DNA of 64,000 nucleotides, taken from Apostichopus japonicus (Eukaryota > Echinodermata > Holothuroidea > Aspidochirotida > Stichopodidae). The position numbers were made by a program, and so were the translations under genes. Under the pieces are notes generated by a model. The model did not search any database. It saw only the letters and a program-made list of their open reading frames with translations, and had not been told where the DNA came from. Numbering within the stretch: the stretch's first letter is position 1; each line of letters starts with the position of its first letter. The DNA lies in NCBI RefSeq assembly GCF_037975245.1, contig NC_092568.1, forward strand, positions 18,495,001 to 18,559,000. The letters run 5' to 3'. Shown here one piece after another: positions 32,806 through 45,392 of this stretch.

Positions 32806-33475
32806 GAAATGCTAATATTGAATATACTAGTACAGATTTAAATATGCAAATTATGTAAAAAAAAAAGCATTTGCGTCTTTATTTAACTTAAAACTGACAA
32901 GTTGTAATTATATAAGAACTACATAAAATCATGAAATGCTAATAACGAATATACTAAGTACATATATAAACCATGTACATCAGTTAAAAAACTTTGAGTC
33001 TAAAATTACAAACTGTAAATACAGTGCTATGCCATACAGTTCTGTACAATCCTTCATTTAATCTATAAACACATCAATGGAATTATAGCAGTTGTACAAG
33101 ATACTGTGTATCTATGTACTTTGGTGGACTGCTATGTATTGTCCAAGATCTTCATTATTACACAATATGTGATGTAGGACTGCAAGAAAAAGCCAAAAAT
33201 CAAGAACTTCAGGATGAACTAGAAAAAGGAGGTAGGTATGTAATTATGGCACCCATTCCAGCTCCTGTAATGGCCATTTACAATTTCTAAATAAAAGAGA
33301 ACACCATCCCTTAATATTTACTGTGTCACAACGAGGATGTTGGTACGCAGCGCAGCAGTGCTAGTAACAATGCGTGGGCAACCTAGTTTTAAACACTTCA
33401 AGACTATGTCTCTTCTTAATCTGTCTTAGTCATACGATAGAAACTATACTGAAAAGCACGATGATTATGTGGAAT

Positions 33476-33925
33476 TTAAATATAGCGGCCACGTCTCCCT
33501 GATTTCAAGAAGGTATTAGTCTCGTTAGGGACTGTAACTAGGCAATTAATAACTTGATAAAAAGCATGAGTCCGGCCCTTTTCCTTCTTTCTTAAGGTTT
33601 CCCATTTCAAAGTCTTCAAAATCTCAGTGACGCTAGATTGCCTACGGATATCACGAGTAACAAAACGTGCTGCCTTCTTTTGAAGCTTTTCTATTTGATC
33701 TTGGTCTGAGACCTTATAAGGGTCCCAAATCTGAGTTGCATATTCAAGAGTAGAGCAACGCATATACATATAGGCCAATTCACATAATTCTGGTGGGCAA
33801 GAGCGCAAATTCCTATTCAGGAAGCCAAGGCTTCTGTTGGTCCTAAAGCATATCTTATCAATATGTTTAGAGAAAGATAAATTGTTATAAACAGGATACC
33901 AAGATAAAGTTGGGAAGTGACGCAC
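33476..33925 (-). pseudogene. Non-LTR retrotransposon reverse transcriptase, C-terminal fragment (copy A)
   Basis: An open frame of about 149 codons shows the conserved C-terminal part of LINE ORF2: NLSFSKHIDKIC, SLGFLNRNLRSCPPEL, LEYATQIWDPY, KLQKKAARFVT and a WETL motif. It lacks the catalytic FADD region and the endonuclease, so it is a 5'-truncated remnant. It lies in the 5' intron of the cpRas gene. The matching remnant in copy B (58650-59075) is frameshifted, so the insertion predates the duplication. Confidence 0.8.
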
Positions 33926-34609
33926 TCTAATATTTGATTGTATATGGAGTAAACAAACACAATATAATTGACCATCCGCTTAAATCCAATTTACAACTTT
34001 GAAAATAATCCTCAAAAGCTCAGGAAACACAAATATGATGCTGCTTAAAATGGTTGGCTAAACTTGCAACCTTAGGAAAATGTTGCAATAGATCTGTTCA
34101 CTGATTAATATGAATTAATGGACTGCATGGTGTTTACCATGAAATAATTTATTCGGTATTGCAATGAACGATTAAATGCACAATGGGCAGTTTGCTATAC
34201 AGGAAGGAGCAAGGAGATCTATAGACATAGGATAGCAGTTTTGCACACAGAAATAATCTGATAAGAGACACAATTCAGAGACTTCAGAACTGCAATGAAA
34301 AATGTGAACCCTAACATAATTCCCTGCACACTAAGAGAATCCATTTCAATCTATGAGAAATGGGTATAGGCTCTAAAACGATTTCTACATTGACAAACTT
34401 AGGATAACACATATTATAACAATACAGTATGTGTCCAAAGTAAAGTTCAACTTGAACTTCAAGGAGAATAACATGGATAGTAAAGAACTACTGCTAGGGT
34501 GTGCAAATACGATAAATGAATTACGGTACGTAACCAAGCTCACATGTAAGCCTAGATTACTGTAAACAACCATATATGCATACAGTAACCTAACTTATTC
34601 TTACATTAC

Positions 34610-34763
34610 CTGGCTAAATTGCTGGATAAAGACGGCGCAGTATTTACCCTTTTTCAATTCTGCCGTGCTGAAACAGGTTTTAACCACTGTCACGGTTTTG
34701 CGATGAGCTGCCGAAGTTCTTCTCTTTCCCGGAGCAGAACTGTTAATTCGTGTCCTATTATAC
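34610..34763 (-). other. Probable 5' non-coding exon of the cpRas gene (copy A)
   Basis: A donor (AGCCAG|GTAATG) at 34610 and a possible acceptor (TTCTCAG) above 34763 bound this segment. One frame is open and would join in phase with the first coding exon (ending FIQQFSQ), but it has no ATG. Another frame ends ELRQLIAKP then TGA. I therefore treat it as 5' UTR. Copy B keeps the donor and the first ~120 bp but carries a TGA in the first frame. Confidence 0.4.
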
Positions 34764-34861
34764 CTGAGAACGCAAGCTTAAAAGTGCCATCAACATAAGA
34801 AAACTTTGCCTCGATAAGTCAAAATTTTCAGTAAAGTTTTTACATATTAAGACAATATCTT

Positions 34862-35090
34862 ACCAACTGACGCGCAGATAGGCCGTGGAATGCGGAACTG
34901 TAGCTGCCTGTTCGTACGTTCTTGTAAGCCTAATGATATTTCCTTCTTACTACTCAAATGTACGATTGTATATTCAATATTAATCACTATGTATGGCCGG
35001 GTTAAAAGTTGGCAGTTGCCTCCTGCATGGATGATCACGATGCGGCTCAGTGAACTAAAAATGTTGAATACAGTATTGCCCTGTCTCACA
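34862..35090 (-). other. Possible exon of unknown gene upstream of cpRas
   Basis: An open frame of roughly 65-75 codons with protein-like composition (KEISLGLQERTNRQLQF) ends at a donor-like GTTG|GTAAGA. It could splice in phase to 34763 to read IIGHELTVLLREREELRQ and then stop. No family is recognised. It lies in the part of copy A that has no counterpart in copy B. It may be a small gene overlapping the cpRas promoter, or chance. Confidence 0.2.
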
Positions 35091-36189
35091 GAGGTTTTAT
35101 GTACGTACGGCTCCACTTATGTACGCTTTACGATAAGTTCATCGAAACGATGGCAACTGTGATGTCACCATTATAAATATCAAAATAAAACTGTTAGCAA
35201 ACTGCTTATACACTAGAGAGCCTGTATAAGAAAATGCGTAAAAGTAAGTTGGCCTGACGTTTCCATTCTAGCAGGATCTTCTTCAAAGGCTAAACCTTTA
35301 TTAATACACAGTTATGGTAAGGCCATATCCAGTGAATTATTGCAATCTTTAGGCTTTACGTAGCACTATTGCAATCAGCAAACAATCAGTAAACAATCAG
35401 CAAATTTCTATTACATCATGTCACACATGAACGAGTATTATAGCAATATAAACGTATCGACTCTAGTAGTCGTGTAGGCTAGTAGCTACTACAGGTACAG
35501 ATTGCACACCATAGATGAATAGAAAATTAAGCCAGTTTACGGGTAAAACTGAAGCTATATTTACGTTCACCTATAAGGTCGGTATCAAACTCCTGCTGGT
35601 TCGTCCCGGTGCCGTCAAAAAGATAAACAACGAAAGCTGCATATATATGCCTTTGCTTCACTTTTTGTGCATGTTGATTATGTTATATATAACCAATAGA
35701 TGACGTACTATACATGTTTATTAAAACTAATACATGTTTTTCATGAATTAGCTCAGTACTTTACACCAACATTATTTTTTGTCAAGTTATCAACATTTTA
35801 TTGTGGAATGGATGTCAATCGATCACAGATATGCCTAGTTATTACTTTGCCAATTCGATTTTCGATAAAACCTGTGTCGACATACATAAATTTTCGTAAT
35901 AGTAAATCTTCTAAGTGAGTGTTTATTTATACTGATATATAATAATTATAATCAGCAGTTATTTTTACGGTACTTAAGCGACCAAAAATGTGGAAGAAAC
36001 CCACAAGGGCTTATGACTTACAACTTACACGTCGGCCCTGGCTTCCAATTCAACATTTTAACTCAAAGTTGGAATCTTGGAATCTGGGACTAGGGAAATG
36101 TGACTTTTGATCTGAGGAGCCGGCAAACTACAAAGCTATACCTCAGCTTCCAACCAAATGGATCCTCTGTAAATTGTTCAGCCAGAAAT

Positions 36190-36440
36190 GCTACAAAATC
36201 CGAAGGTCTTCTACGCCGGTGCCTTCCATCATAAGTTCCCGAGTTCGAGTCACTCCAAGACTGATGTATGTCGTCCAGTTACAGAGTTGTGAAAATTGAC
36301 AATTCATAATCATGGACGTTAAATATGAATGTAAGAGACTGACTTCGGTCAGCTTGCGGCTTTGATAAGCCATTGAGGCTTCTTCACGAGTTCCTGCTTG
36401 CAGAAGGATCTAAAATACATACATACATACACACATACAA
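36190..36440 (+). repeat. tRNA-derived SINE (copy A)
   Basis: It has a B-box-like CCCGAGTTCGAGTCAC, a body matching the element at 1605-1775, a distal part (GGCTTTGATAAGCCATTGAG) and a (CATA)n tail. Copy B at 60950-61020 retains only the distal end and tail. Confidence 0.65.
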
Positions 36441-37029
36441 TCAACAATATGTCATTTTCGCTACATTTGTCTTAATAGTTTAACTGCATGGCACTCCTTA
36501 ATTAAATATTTATTAAAATTTACTGAATATTGCAACATAAGGGCAATTTTTATATAACAAAAGGGCAATTGGTAGTAACAAAATAGAAAAGTGTACTCCA
36601 CTTTCTTTATAAATAAAAAAGCAAAATGGGGAAAATGAGACACTTCGATTAGTAGAAGGACCCCATGACACTTGTCTGGTATAGGTTAAACGCTGGCACG
36701 TTGTGTTAATGTATACAATATAAAGAAAGATCGAGTAAGGGTCATTCCGTGTCAAATCACGGATGGCTTTTGCTGCACCCTCTCCAAAAATTCCCAAATG
36801 TTTTGTATAATTGGAACACCATGACATGATCACATTCTGAATATTTTAGTTGCATTGCTTCACAATTGGCCGATTTATCATACTTTGTAATTCCGCGATT
36901 TGTCGCCATCGTGGCAATTTGGCATTTTCTTGACTTTGAGGTCGCATTTCTAAGCAATTAAACATCCAACTTCCTATCTATTACAGATGCCTATATAATC
37001 TATTCCATTATATTCTATTAGATTAAAAA

Positions 37030-37165
37030 AGGCTACAAAGACATTGTCTTGTGGAGTCTCAATGACCTTGGCAAACTCTTCTCCCTCATCAACTGGCACT
37101 GCGAGAGGTTCCATCTCTTTAGGTTGCATTGATGGTTGCTCCACCTCACAGGAACAGGTGTAATT
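37030..37165 (-). other. Candidate exon of an unknown gene
   Basis: The frame reads [18 protein letters not shown] followed by an acidic [19 protein letters not shown] stretch, a composition far from that of the (TA)n tract beside it. No family is recognised and no clean pair of splice sites could be fixed. It is single copy in the window, between copies A and B. Confidence 0.28.
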
Positions 37166-37199
37166 GTATGTAGAGTCTGTTGTAATATGAATATAATAT

Positions 37200-37385
<186 letters not shown>

Positions 37386-37679
37386 TGCGTGAGTGTGTGT
37401 GTGCTTTTTTTCACGGGTAAAATATTGTGGGAATGTACAATACAATGTATGTACAATGCAATACTCTAATGTCTCCAATGTTTTGAAATGACCTGTTTTC
37501 TTTTCTTGTAGCAGATGATTGTAATTAGATTGACTGTTTTTTATGTAGTGATGAACTTTCGTACAGAGAATTTGCAGAAATAAGTTCAATTGCTCAGTTA
37601 AAGCGACAGAGCAATCCAACATTTTCTGATTTTTGATAAGATATTATCTTGTTATCTACAAATTTACTGAAAATGTTGA

Positions 37680-37735
37680 CTTATTGGGGCAAAGTTTTCT
37701 TATGTTGATGGCACTTTTAAGCTTCCGTAGCAGAC
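37680..37735 (+). repeat. Dispersed repeat fragment
   Basis: GATGGCACTTTTAAGCTTCC with its flank GGGGCAAAGTTTT matches 48196-48240 inside the hAT-like insertion of copy B. No gene was seen in 37.4-38.28 kb. Confidence 0.55.
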
Positions 37736-38284
37736 ACATCCCCGTCAGCGTTTTTGTCTCCCAACGCGGTAAAGGTAAGATTTGCATACCTCGCTCCCAT
37801 TGGCTGGGGTCAGTATGCATAAGCCTTTACCGCGCTTGGAAAAAAAGTCGCTCCCCGTCAAGTGTGAAGTCCATCGGCCTTACGGCTTGGGAGGCTTTGC
37901 GACACCCATTTTTAAGCACACAGAACAGAAACTAAGTTTTAAACCATGGCAGGGAAGGGATAGGGGCTAGGCTAGCAGTTGTTCTTCACTATCAGTGAAT
38001 TGGTATAATATTAATATACACTGAGATCATGATAGACGTTTGCCAAAATGACGGAAAACTGCAGACAAGAAAAATAGGAACGACGCCATGTCAGAAGGTG
38101 CATTGCTAAGTTGTTTGTACTCTCCAAAACAATCAAGAAGTGAGCTCATTGCTTTACTTTTTCACAAAAATGCACCAATGTGATGTTTAATGTGGTAAAT
38201 CTTAGCCAATAACAAAACACATGTATTCCATGTGAGTGGACGCCCTGAATCCTGCGTTAACCGTATTGTATGCGGATGGGTTAA

Positions 38285-38470
38285 CAGGCGCGTATCCAGG
38301 GGGGCGTTGGGGGCGCGCGCCCCCCGGGTAAGAAAAAGAGGAGAGAAAAAAAGAGAAGAAAACAAGGAAAAAAGAGGGAGAAAAAAAGAGGAGGAAGGAG
38401 AGGAAGGAAGGGAAAAGAAAAAGAAGAAAGAGAGAAAAAGGAGAAAAGGAGGGAGTAGAAGATAAACGCC
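38285..38470. mobile_element. TIR-element fragment with a GA-rich interior
   Basis: It starts CAGGCGCGTATCCAGG directly after TTAA and continues through a GC-rich stretch into a long GA-only tract. It is the reverse complement of the right half of the element at 61914-62182. A second terminus is not clear, so it is probably truncated. Confidence 0.5.
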
Positions 38471-38849
38471 AAGATACCGGGAAGAGAAGAGGCACAGTCA
38501 TAATTACAGCGCTGATCACTATTATATACACAGGGTAGCCAGTGACGAATCGAGGATTACGGAGGGGGTGTGCGCCTCACCCTTCCCCTTACACCGACCA
38601 ACTCCAATTTTGACGTTTCCATTTTTCCTCTCTCACTAATGTAGATATCTATATATATACCGGTACTATATATGATAACGAGTGCGTGTGTATGTGTGTG
38701 TGTGAAACACCCTAGCTTGTAAACACCATATCTCAAGATAGGTAACATCTGCAGTTCTCATATTTTGCATGCGGCTTTCCTACCATGAGTACAAGAATCC
38801 TTTTGTTTTGGTTGGAGGTCAAAGGTCATTTAGGGTCAGCAGAGGGGAA

Positions 38850-39610
38850 ATGTAAAAATCTCCAGAGCCTGAACATCAAACAAAGTTCATATATGCCTGG
38901 TAGGATGCCTTATGTAGTTTATAGTTCTATCCTGGAGTCTAAGCTCTACTAAACTAAACTACTCATGATGGATGAGTTTAGCACTGTCATAATATTGCAT
39001 GTATCGGCTTCTCACCTCTTGACCTTAAAAAGTGGTTAATCGCCATCTCTGTCTTCCCAACTGTGTTTCCCTTGTTGCAATTTTGTTATTCTTTCAGAAA
39101 CACTGCTTGTCCTATCTGGTGACAATCTTCATTATGTTACAATGTAGCTCCTTTCTTCCTTTTCTTCAAGATATCAGTTGGAAAGAAAAGTAACGTTGAA
39201 CTTCTTTCCTTAAAGGGTGTTTTTACAGATGAGCATCAGTGCAACCACATATGTGGACATTTAGTGCAATTGACCCTACTAAATAGTTTGAATCGGTACA
39301 TATCTTACAAACCTGAAAATATATTGCTACTAACACATCAAGTCCTCTGCTGGTGGTGATTTCAACAAATTCAATATTCCATGGTGTAGATTTTGTGGAC
39401 ATTACAAAGCACCTTACTTTGCATCTCATAGGAACCTGGGTTTCCTCCATTCACAGGAAGCTGCAGGGTGGGGGGGGGGGGGGGGCTCCACACGCTGAAT
39501 TAATACTTGCTAAGAGCAACCGAGAAAAGTGTGGTTGCAATCAGCTAGCTATTACGGTACGGCAGAAAAGCAGTCATAAATTAATGATTTTCCTGTAGCA
39601 GTAAAGCCAG
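38850..39610 (+). repeat. ~0.8-kb inverted repeat family, copy 3
   Basis: The copy B counterpart of 17900-18640, now in + orientation because this arm is inverted. It includes the poly-G run at about 39470-39486. Confidence 0.85.
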
Positions 39611-41689
39611 GGTTAGCTTGCAAACTACTCTTCTGCTGCGCATGTCTTGTATTTAAAGGCAGGTAACTGCTGGGAGGGTTTTCCTGCTGGTTTTCTTTTC
39701 AGTTCTTCTCATAGGGACCTTTATGCTAGGGAATCTGATTGGGGTTAATTTTTACAATTTGTTTTGTTTTAATTTGGTCACTCTGACATTTGCAACCAGC
39801 ATCGCGGACTTGCTGAGCTCTGTCCAACATTGCATGCCGTAGGACAGTGTTTCCCTACTGTCCTTTGGAGTTAGGCTAATAGTGAAATCTACTTCAAAGT
39901 TTATCTGGAGAATATTTTCAGATTCAAAAACTAATTGGGGTTTGCTATTGCAACTTGTAACATATCATAACTTGAATTACAGATCAAGTTTGTCAGACAT
40001 TCTGCCAAATCTGAGAAAAAAGAGTACAGTTCAGACCAGCTAGGAGGCCATGCAATGACTGTTAGGAAGCTTATTGCTTTCATATTGGAATGGAACTGAC
40101 AGTACACCTAATATTTTATGAATCTTTCTTTGTAAATAATTGTTTGATAATGTACACAGATTGAGTTCAACAAGAAGAGTATAGCTTTATGCAGTTTGGG
40201 AAATGTACACAAATACACAGAATTGACCTTCAGATTCCAGAAGAAAGAAGAGTTCCAAAATGCTGAAGTTTCTGCTTTGCCTTTCCAGGTGAGCCAAGAT
40301 TTACTTCTTTAAAAGTATCTGATGGGTCGTATTAGCTTTTAATTATTTTCAAAAAAAAAACTTCTAGAGAATGTTATAGTTTTGTAGAACAGTGGGGAAG
40401 GGGTGGGTTGATGTAAATTGCTAATTATATGACATGTTGGAAAGTTTGATCACTGCTATTGCGGACAAAGGAATCTGAATAATCATCTGAAACAGGTGAT
40501 CATATTATTGTTGCTTGGAGAGGTGACAAAATATGGAAATAGAGCTAAATATTATTTACTTTCACGAGGCTATAGCTGCCTTTCTGAAAGTGGTATTGGA
40601 AGTCACAAAATGCAACCATTTTGAAATGAAAAGATGAAATCATCATGAAACTGTAGGACATTGCTAAGATGGTTATCTTGTCTCCTATTCATCAAACTAA
40701 AAGTTGGTTGTTGTTACAAATGAATTTCAATTGTGAAGCAAAATGAATTGAATTAATATTAAATACATGCTATATAGAACAAGGTACTTCTATCCTGAAA
40801 TTGATTGGTCGTTTATATCAATGAGAACTGTGAAAATTATGACAAATCTTGGAAATTCTCATAAAGCAGTAATATGAATAAAATCAAAATGCAATTGAGT
40901 ATGCTTTCAGAGTGCCAAAATAAAACAACCCACTGCATCGTTGCCTTCGTTTTTTAGATTCAAGTTCGTTACACCACCAAAGACGGGAAAAGATTTCTTC
41001 GGATTTTGACAGAGAAACGTGAGACGACATCAGACAGAAATCAAATGGAAACGGTCAGATATATCCTTTTTGCTTCTTTCTTGGTTTAATATTGTGTAGA
41101 AAATTGTCGCTGGAACAGAAATATCACCGAAGGCTTGTATTGAACTATGAGATGGAAATCTCCAGTCTCAATCTATGCTCTGGGTTTTCAGATAAGTCTA
41201 GGGTGGTGGTTTTTCTAGATATCACACTTAATCTCTCACTTGTACTCTTCAGTACCATAAATGAAAGTTGCTCAAGAGTGTAATCTGTAACACGTTAGTT
41301 TTAGTCAATCTAAAACACCAGAAATGATCAAGCACGGAAGAATCACAACAGTGAAGAAAGAAATTGCTCTAAATTTGAACGAGCGGTTGAAACAGTAACC
41401 ACTTGTTAATTAGGAGCGACTAAGCAGTCGTTACACATGAACTAATCTCATAGTTTGGATGAAAGGGTAATACTAGGTAATTATGTGTGAATATTACGGA
41501 GCTTGAATAAGCATGACTAAGAAGTTGATATAACTCACTGCAAAGCTGCAACCTGTAAGCACCGATTGGAAAATGAAAAGCTACTCTTCGTATGTCATTC
41601 GGTTTTGGCCTCCTCGGTATGTCTATGCTATGAAATAAAAAAATATATAAAATTAAAAATGGTATGCATTCCTGTGCACCTATATAGAT

Positions 41690-42105
41690 ATTCTATGGGC
41701 GTTGCATATTCACCTGGATATTATATGGGGCATTGATTGTGCACCTGGATATCTATGGGGTATTGACTGTGCACCTGGATATTCTATGGGGCGTTGGTTG
41801 TGCACCTGCATATTCTATGGGGCGTTGACTGTGCACCTGGATATTCTATGGGGCGTTGACTGTGCACTTGGATATCTATGGGGCGTTGCCTGTGCACCTG
41901 CATATTCTATGGGGCGTTGACTGTGCACCTGGATATTCTATGGGGCGTTGACTGTGCACCTGGATATTCTATGGGGCGTTGACTGTGCACTTGGATATCT
42001 ATGGGGCGTTGCCGGTGCACCTGGATATTCTATGGGGCGTTGATTGTGCACCTGGATATCTATGGGGTGTTGAATGTGCACCTGGATATTCTATGAGGCA
42101 TTACA
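41690..42105. repeat. 31-bp minisatellite (copy B)
   Basis: About 13 units of GGGGCGTTGACTGTGCACC plus TGGATATTCTAT, the reverse complement of the copy A array, with a different unit count and several 29-bp units lacking two bases (GATATCTATG). Confidence 0.9.
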
Positions 42106-43149
42106 GTCACTAAAGATGTGTATCCGTGAATTGAACAACATAGTCAAAGATGCTGAGATGGGAATGGTGCGATATTTGATTTGTGACATTTGTTGATACA
42201 TATATGTCATCAATTATAGAACCCTAAGTGTCTATTCCTATTGCTGAAAATAAGGGGGAAATCATATCATTATGACAATGATAAAATAAAAGGTGAAAAT
42301 GTTAGCACTTCATAGCTTTAAATTCTCTCTAACAGAACTTGAATATTCCGGTAGTGGGTGCCATGGCGATGAAGGAATCTGCTGCAAAGGCTAAAGCCGG
42401 AAATGTCCTGGGAGCAAGATTGCATCTGTAAGTACTTCTTCTTTTCAAACTGCTCTAGACTAGATTTAGGTATTCTGTAGCCCTCCAGTTTTTTTTTTAC
42501 TTATTTGGTTGAGAAATATGACTAATATTCTTTGCTTTCACTAACTAATAAAACTGTTTTCGCTATTATGAAACATTAATGCCCTGCAAACATCATGTGA
42601 TCCTCATCTAGCATGGCAGACAAATCCCCCCCTTTTTTATTGCCATTTTTCCGCTGACCTTGACCCCTGACCTTGTACCTCAGAAATAAATCTATAATTT
42701 GTAAAGGCTACAATTTTTCGAAACTTTGGTTTAGTTCTCATCTGCTCGTGTACTGTAATACATAATGGATGACAGTTTCCATTATCTCTCTTTGTTTTTT
42801 ATCAACACTGCAGTTTGCTTTCCTGTGGTTTATAGTCAGTGCAGCAGTGCAAACTTGCAGTCGTTGCCAAACTCTGTCGATCAACGATGGTAACAGTTGC
42901 CGTAAAATCCTGCATTACCGGTCTGCAAAAGCTGCCGTGCCCTTTAATTTATCCATTTCGTCTTAGGTGTCTTCGTAATGCTCTAGATTATGAATCTATC
43001 CGAGTCTAGTTACAGACGTCCTTGAGAATACAATTGCGGCAGAACGAAACAGATCTGATACCTGTAGACTGTTAGTTCTACACTAGTCTTATTAACTCCC
43101 ACATTGAAAACCAGAGCACTATGATAGTAGTATATACCTACAGGCTTCA

Positions 43150-43510
43150 ACGTTGAGAGCATTATTGTTAAGTGGTTAAGGCAGTGGACTTGTGACAGTG
43201 TTATAAGGTTTGCAGGTTCGATTCCTAAGCCAGATCATTACGTTGTGTCCGTGGGCAAGGCACTTAATCTCCATTGCCTCCCTTCACCCAAGTGTGTAAA
43301 TGGGGTCCTGTGAAGTAAACTTGTAAATACACTTGCATGCGCCAGATGTATGTCTGCACCGTATGGGAAGGCCTCCAGGGGGCACATAGATGTGGTATAC
43401 TGTAGTGCCCCAGGAGGGATTGTTTGAATTGTTCACTTTGGTGTATGGGTACCACAAGTTACCAATGATTAGGGGTTAAGTGTTACAAAGTCGTGTGGGA
43501 GGGCCTTGGC
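43150..43510 (+). repeat. tRNA-derived SINE inserted in copy B only
   Basis: It shows an A-box-like GTGGTTAAGGCAGTGG and a B-box-like GCAGGTTCGATTCC, then a conserved body with GTGTCCGTGGGCAAGGCAC, a motif widespread in SINEs of marine invertebrates, and later GTAGTGCCCCAGGAGGGAT. Copy A reads straight through at about 14390, so roughly 550 bp (43085-43640) including this SINE arrived after the copies separated, in the intron between two 3' exons. Confidence 0.8.
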
Positions 43511-45073
43511 CTTCAACAAGAAGACTATCAGCCTTTAACTGTTTATTCTAACTGAGTTAAACGAGGGGACAAATGAGTTTAATGCGTTGAAAAAAATTTG
43601 GGGATGATAACAAGTTTAGAATAATTATTAATTTTTATAATTTTGTCAGAGTATAATTCCCACAAAGCTAAAGCTGAGTATTAAAGTAAAGAGCATTTTG
43701 GGGGTAAAATGTGGATATATGAAGCATTCGTACACCTCAATCACAATAACAGTGCCTTGATGTCCTTTCACACTTTAAAAATTGCCTTTTTGAGAGCTGT
43801 GTTTGTGTCCTACCCCTACCACATTATGTAATGCCCTTAAGACTCATTGGTTCCAGAGAACAACCATGCCCCCTGTTGGAGATGCCCTGGTTATTTATCA
43901 TCTTCAGTGTTGGAACGCCAGTGTCATCAGTGCCAGAATCAAAAAAGGAACTGCTGGTTCATAAGAATCTAGAGTGTAACGGTTTTACGAACAATCTCGT
44001 CATTTGTCCCTGACTTCTGTCAATTCTCCACAATATCACGTTTTTCTCACTTAAAAAGAAAGGCTAGCTTCAAAGTTTTCGAATATGTTCTTCCTTGTAA
44101 TCTGATCACCAGCAGTGATGCTTTAATGATTGGCTCTTCAAGAGAGGGCTAGCAGCATATTATATTTCCTTTACCTTAAATTACTTAAATCATACACAGG
44201 ATTTCAAATTTCACCTCCTTTCAAATCTTTGACAGGAAAAGTCATCATCTCATGAGCGCTGCCAGTGCAACCCAAGATTACGACAAAGGAAATGAATTTT
44301 TGTCCTTCGAAAGAAACGCATTGGAGTTGGAAGGCAACTTTCGGGTAAGTAATAATACCAGCGACATATATTTGTGAAAATGTCCGAGATAAATGAAGAG
44401 TTTTCTTAATTGTCATCCAGTACTGTTTGTTTGTACTTTATTCTATAGGAAAACCTCATAAGTTATAACAATTAATGGCTCCAGCCCCCTGTTCTAAATA
44501 TGCAAAGTAAGGCAATAGGCAAACGGGTCTAATCAACTAGGTAAAACAAAGTGTGGCAGGTCAAAGCCTCTTGCACATGTCACTGATGTGAGCGAGTTTG
44601 AAAAGAGTCTCTGTTCAGGAAATAGTGACTGAGTAGAATTTTACCTGTAAAAATCAACAAAAGACCTCCTTGGACATTTCTTGTAGTAAACTTGAATAAA
44701 GAAACATCAAAAAGCATTTATTCCTAAATAATTTTATGGATTCAAATTATTTTGCAAATTTCTTTGTAATTTTTTTTGTTTTTTGTGGCCAACTCTTGTT
44801 TGTTTTCATCTTTATAAAGCGATCTATGTCTATGGTTTTGGCACCCCCAAGTGTAAGAGCGGTCGCTCTGACCAAGGTAGGCCAAGAACGGAGCGCAGCG
44901 AGGATGAAAAGTAAAGTAGGAAAGATGAAGTTTTTGAACTCGAATTGTCGTCCTACATCGTCACAACATCAAGAGAAATTCTACAAATATTAAGTGGGAA
45001 ACAAAATACAACTTACGATATGGGTGGCAAGGCCTTGATTTCTTTTCATTTTCATTATGGTGATGGTTATTGA

Positions 45074-45079
45074 AATAAA
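45074..45079 (+). terminator. Polyadenylation signal AATAAA (copy B 3' half)
   Basis: AATAAA about 80 bp after the stop at 44993, conserved with copy A. Confidence 0.55.
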
Positions 45080-45159
45080 CTGGTAAAAGTGTTGCCAAGA
45101 TGGAAGAAGACCCTCTTAATAAGAGGCTTGTTGAAAGGAAGAATATAACAAATTATATG

Positions 45160-45182
45160 TATATATAGATATATATATATAT

Positions 45183-45241
<59 letters not shown>

Positions 45242-45296
45242 ATTGAAAACGCTGAGTAATATAGCTGTCATGTACCTCAACAAGAGTGCTCTAAGC

Positions 45297-45392
<96 letters not shown>

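Larger units (their letters stand above)
40160..44993 (+). pseudogene. cpras1-like: cpRas gene copy B, detached 3' half (five exons)
   Basis: Exons 40160-40288, 40958-41053, 42336-42427, 44236-44344 and 44820-44993 correspond one-to-one to copy A exons 13 to 17, with the same lengths (600 nt), phases and splice dinucleotides, ending at TAA 44991-44993. They encode the beta-sandwich-like, helical and basic C-terminal parts. No start, GTPase or vWA exon lies upstream on this strand, so the piece cannot make the normal protein. Replacement differences from copy A are frequent (for example Ser to Leu and Ser to Tyr in the first exon), and the last exon differs at both ends. It could be expressed only as part of a chimeric transcript. 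Confidence 0.85.

Noticed and set aside
37780..37970. Possible snRNA or 5S-like RNA gene
   Set aside because: It was compared by eye with U1, U2, U4, U5, U12, Y RNA and 5S patterns; no diagnostic motifs were found.
38232..38531. Lys/Glu-rich and Phe/Ser-rich ORFs, also at 61.88-62.23 kb
   Set aside because: They are translations of the GA/CT tract inside TIR elements.
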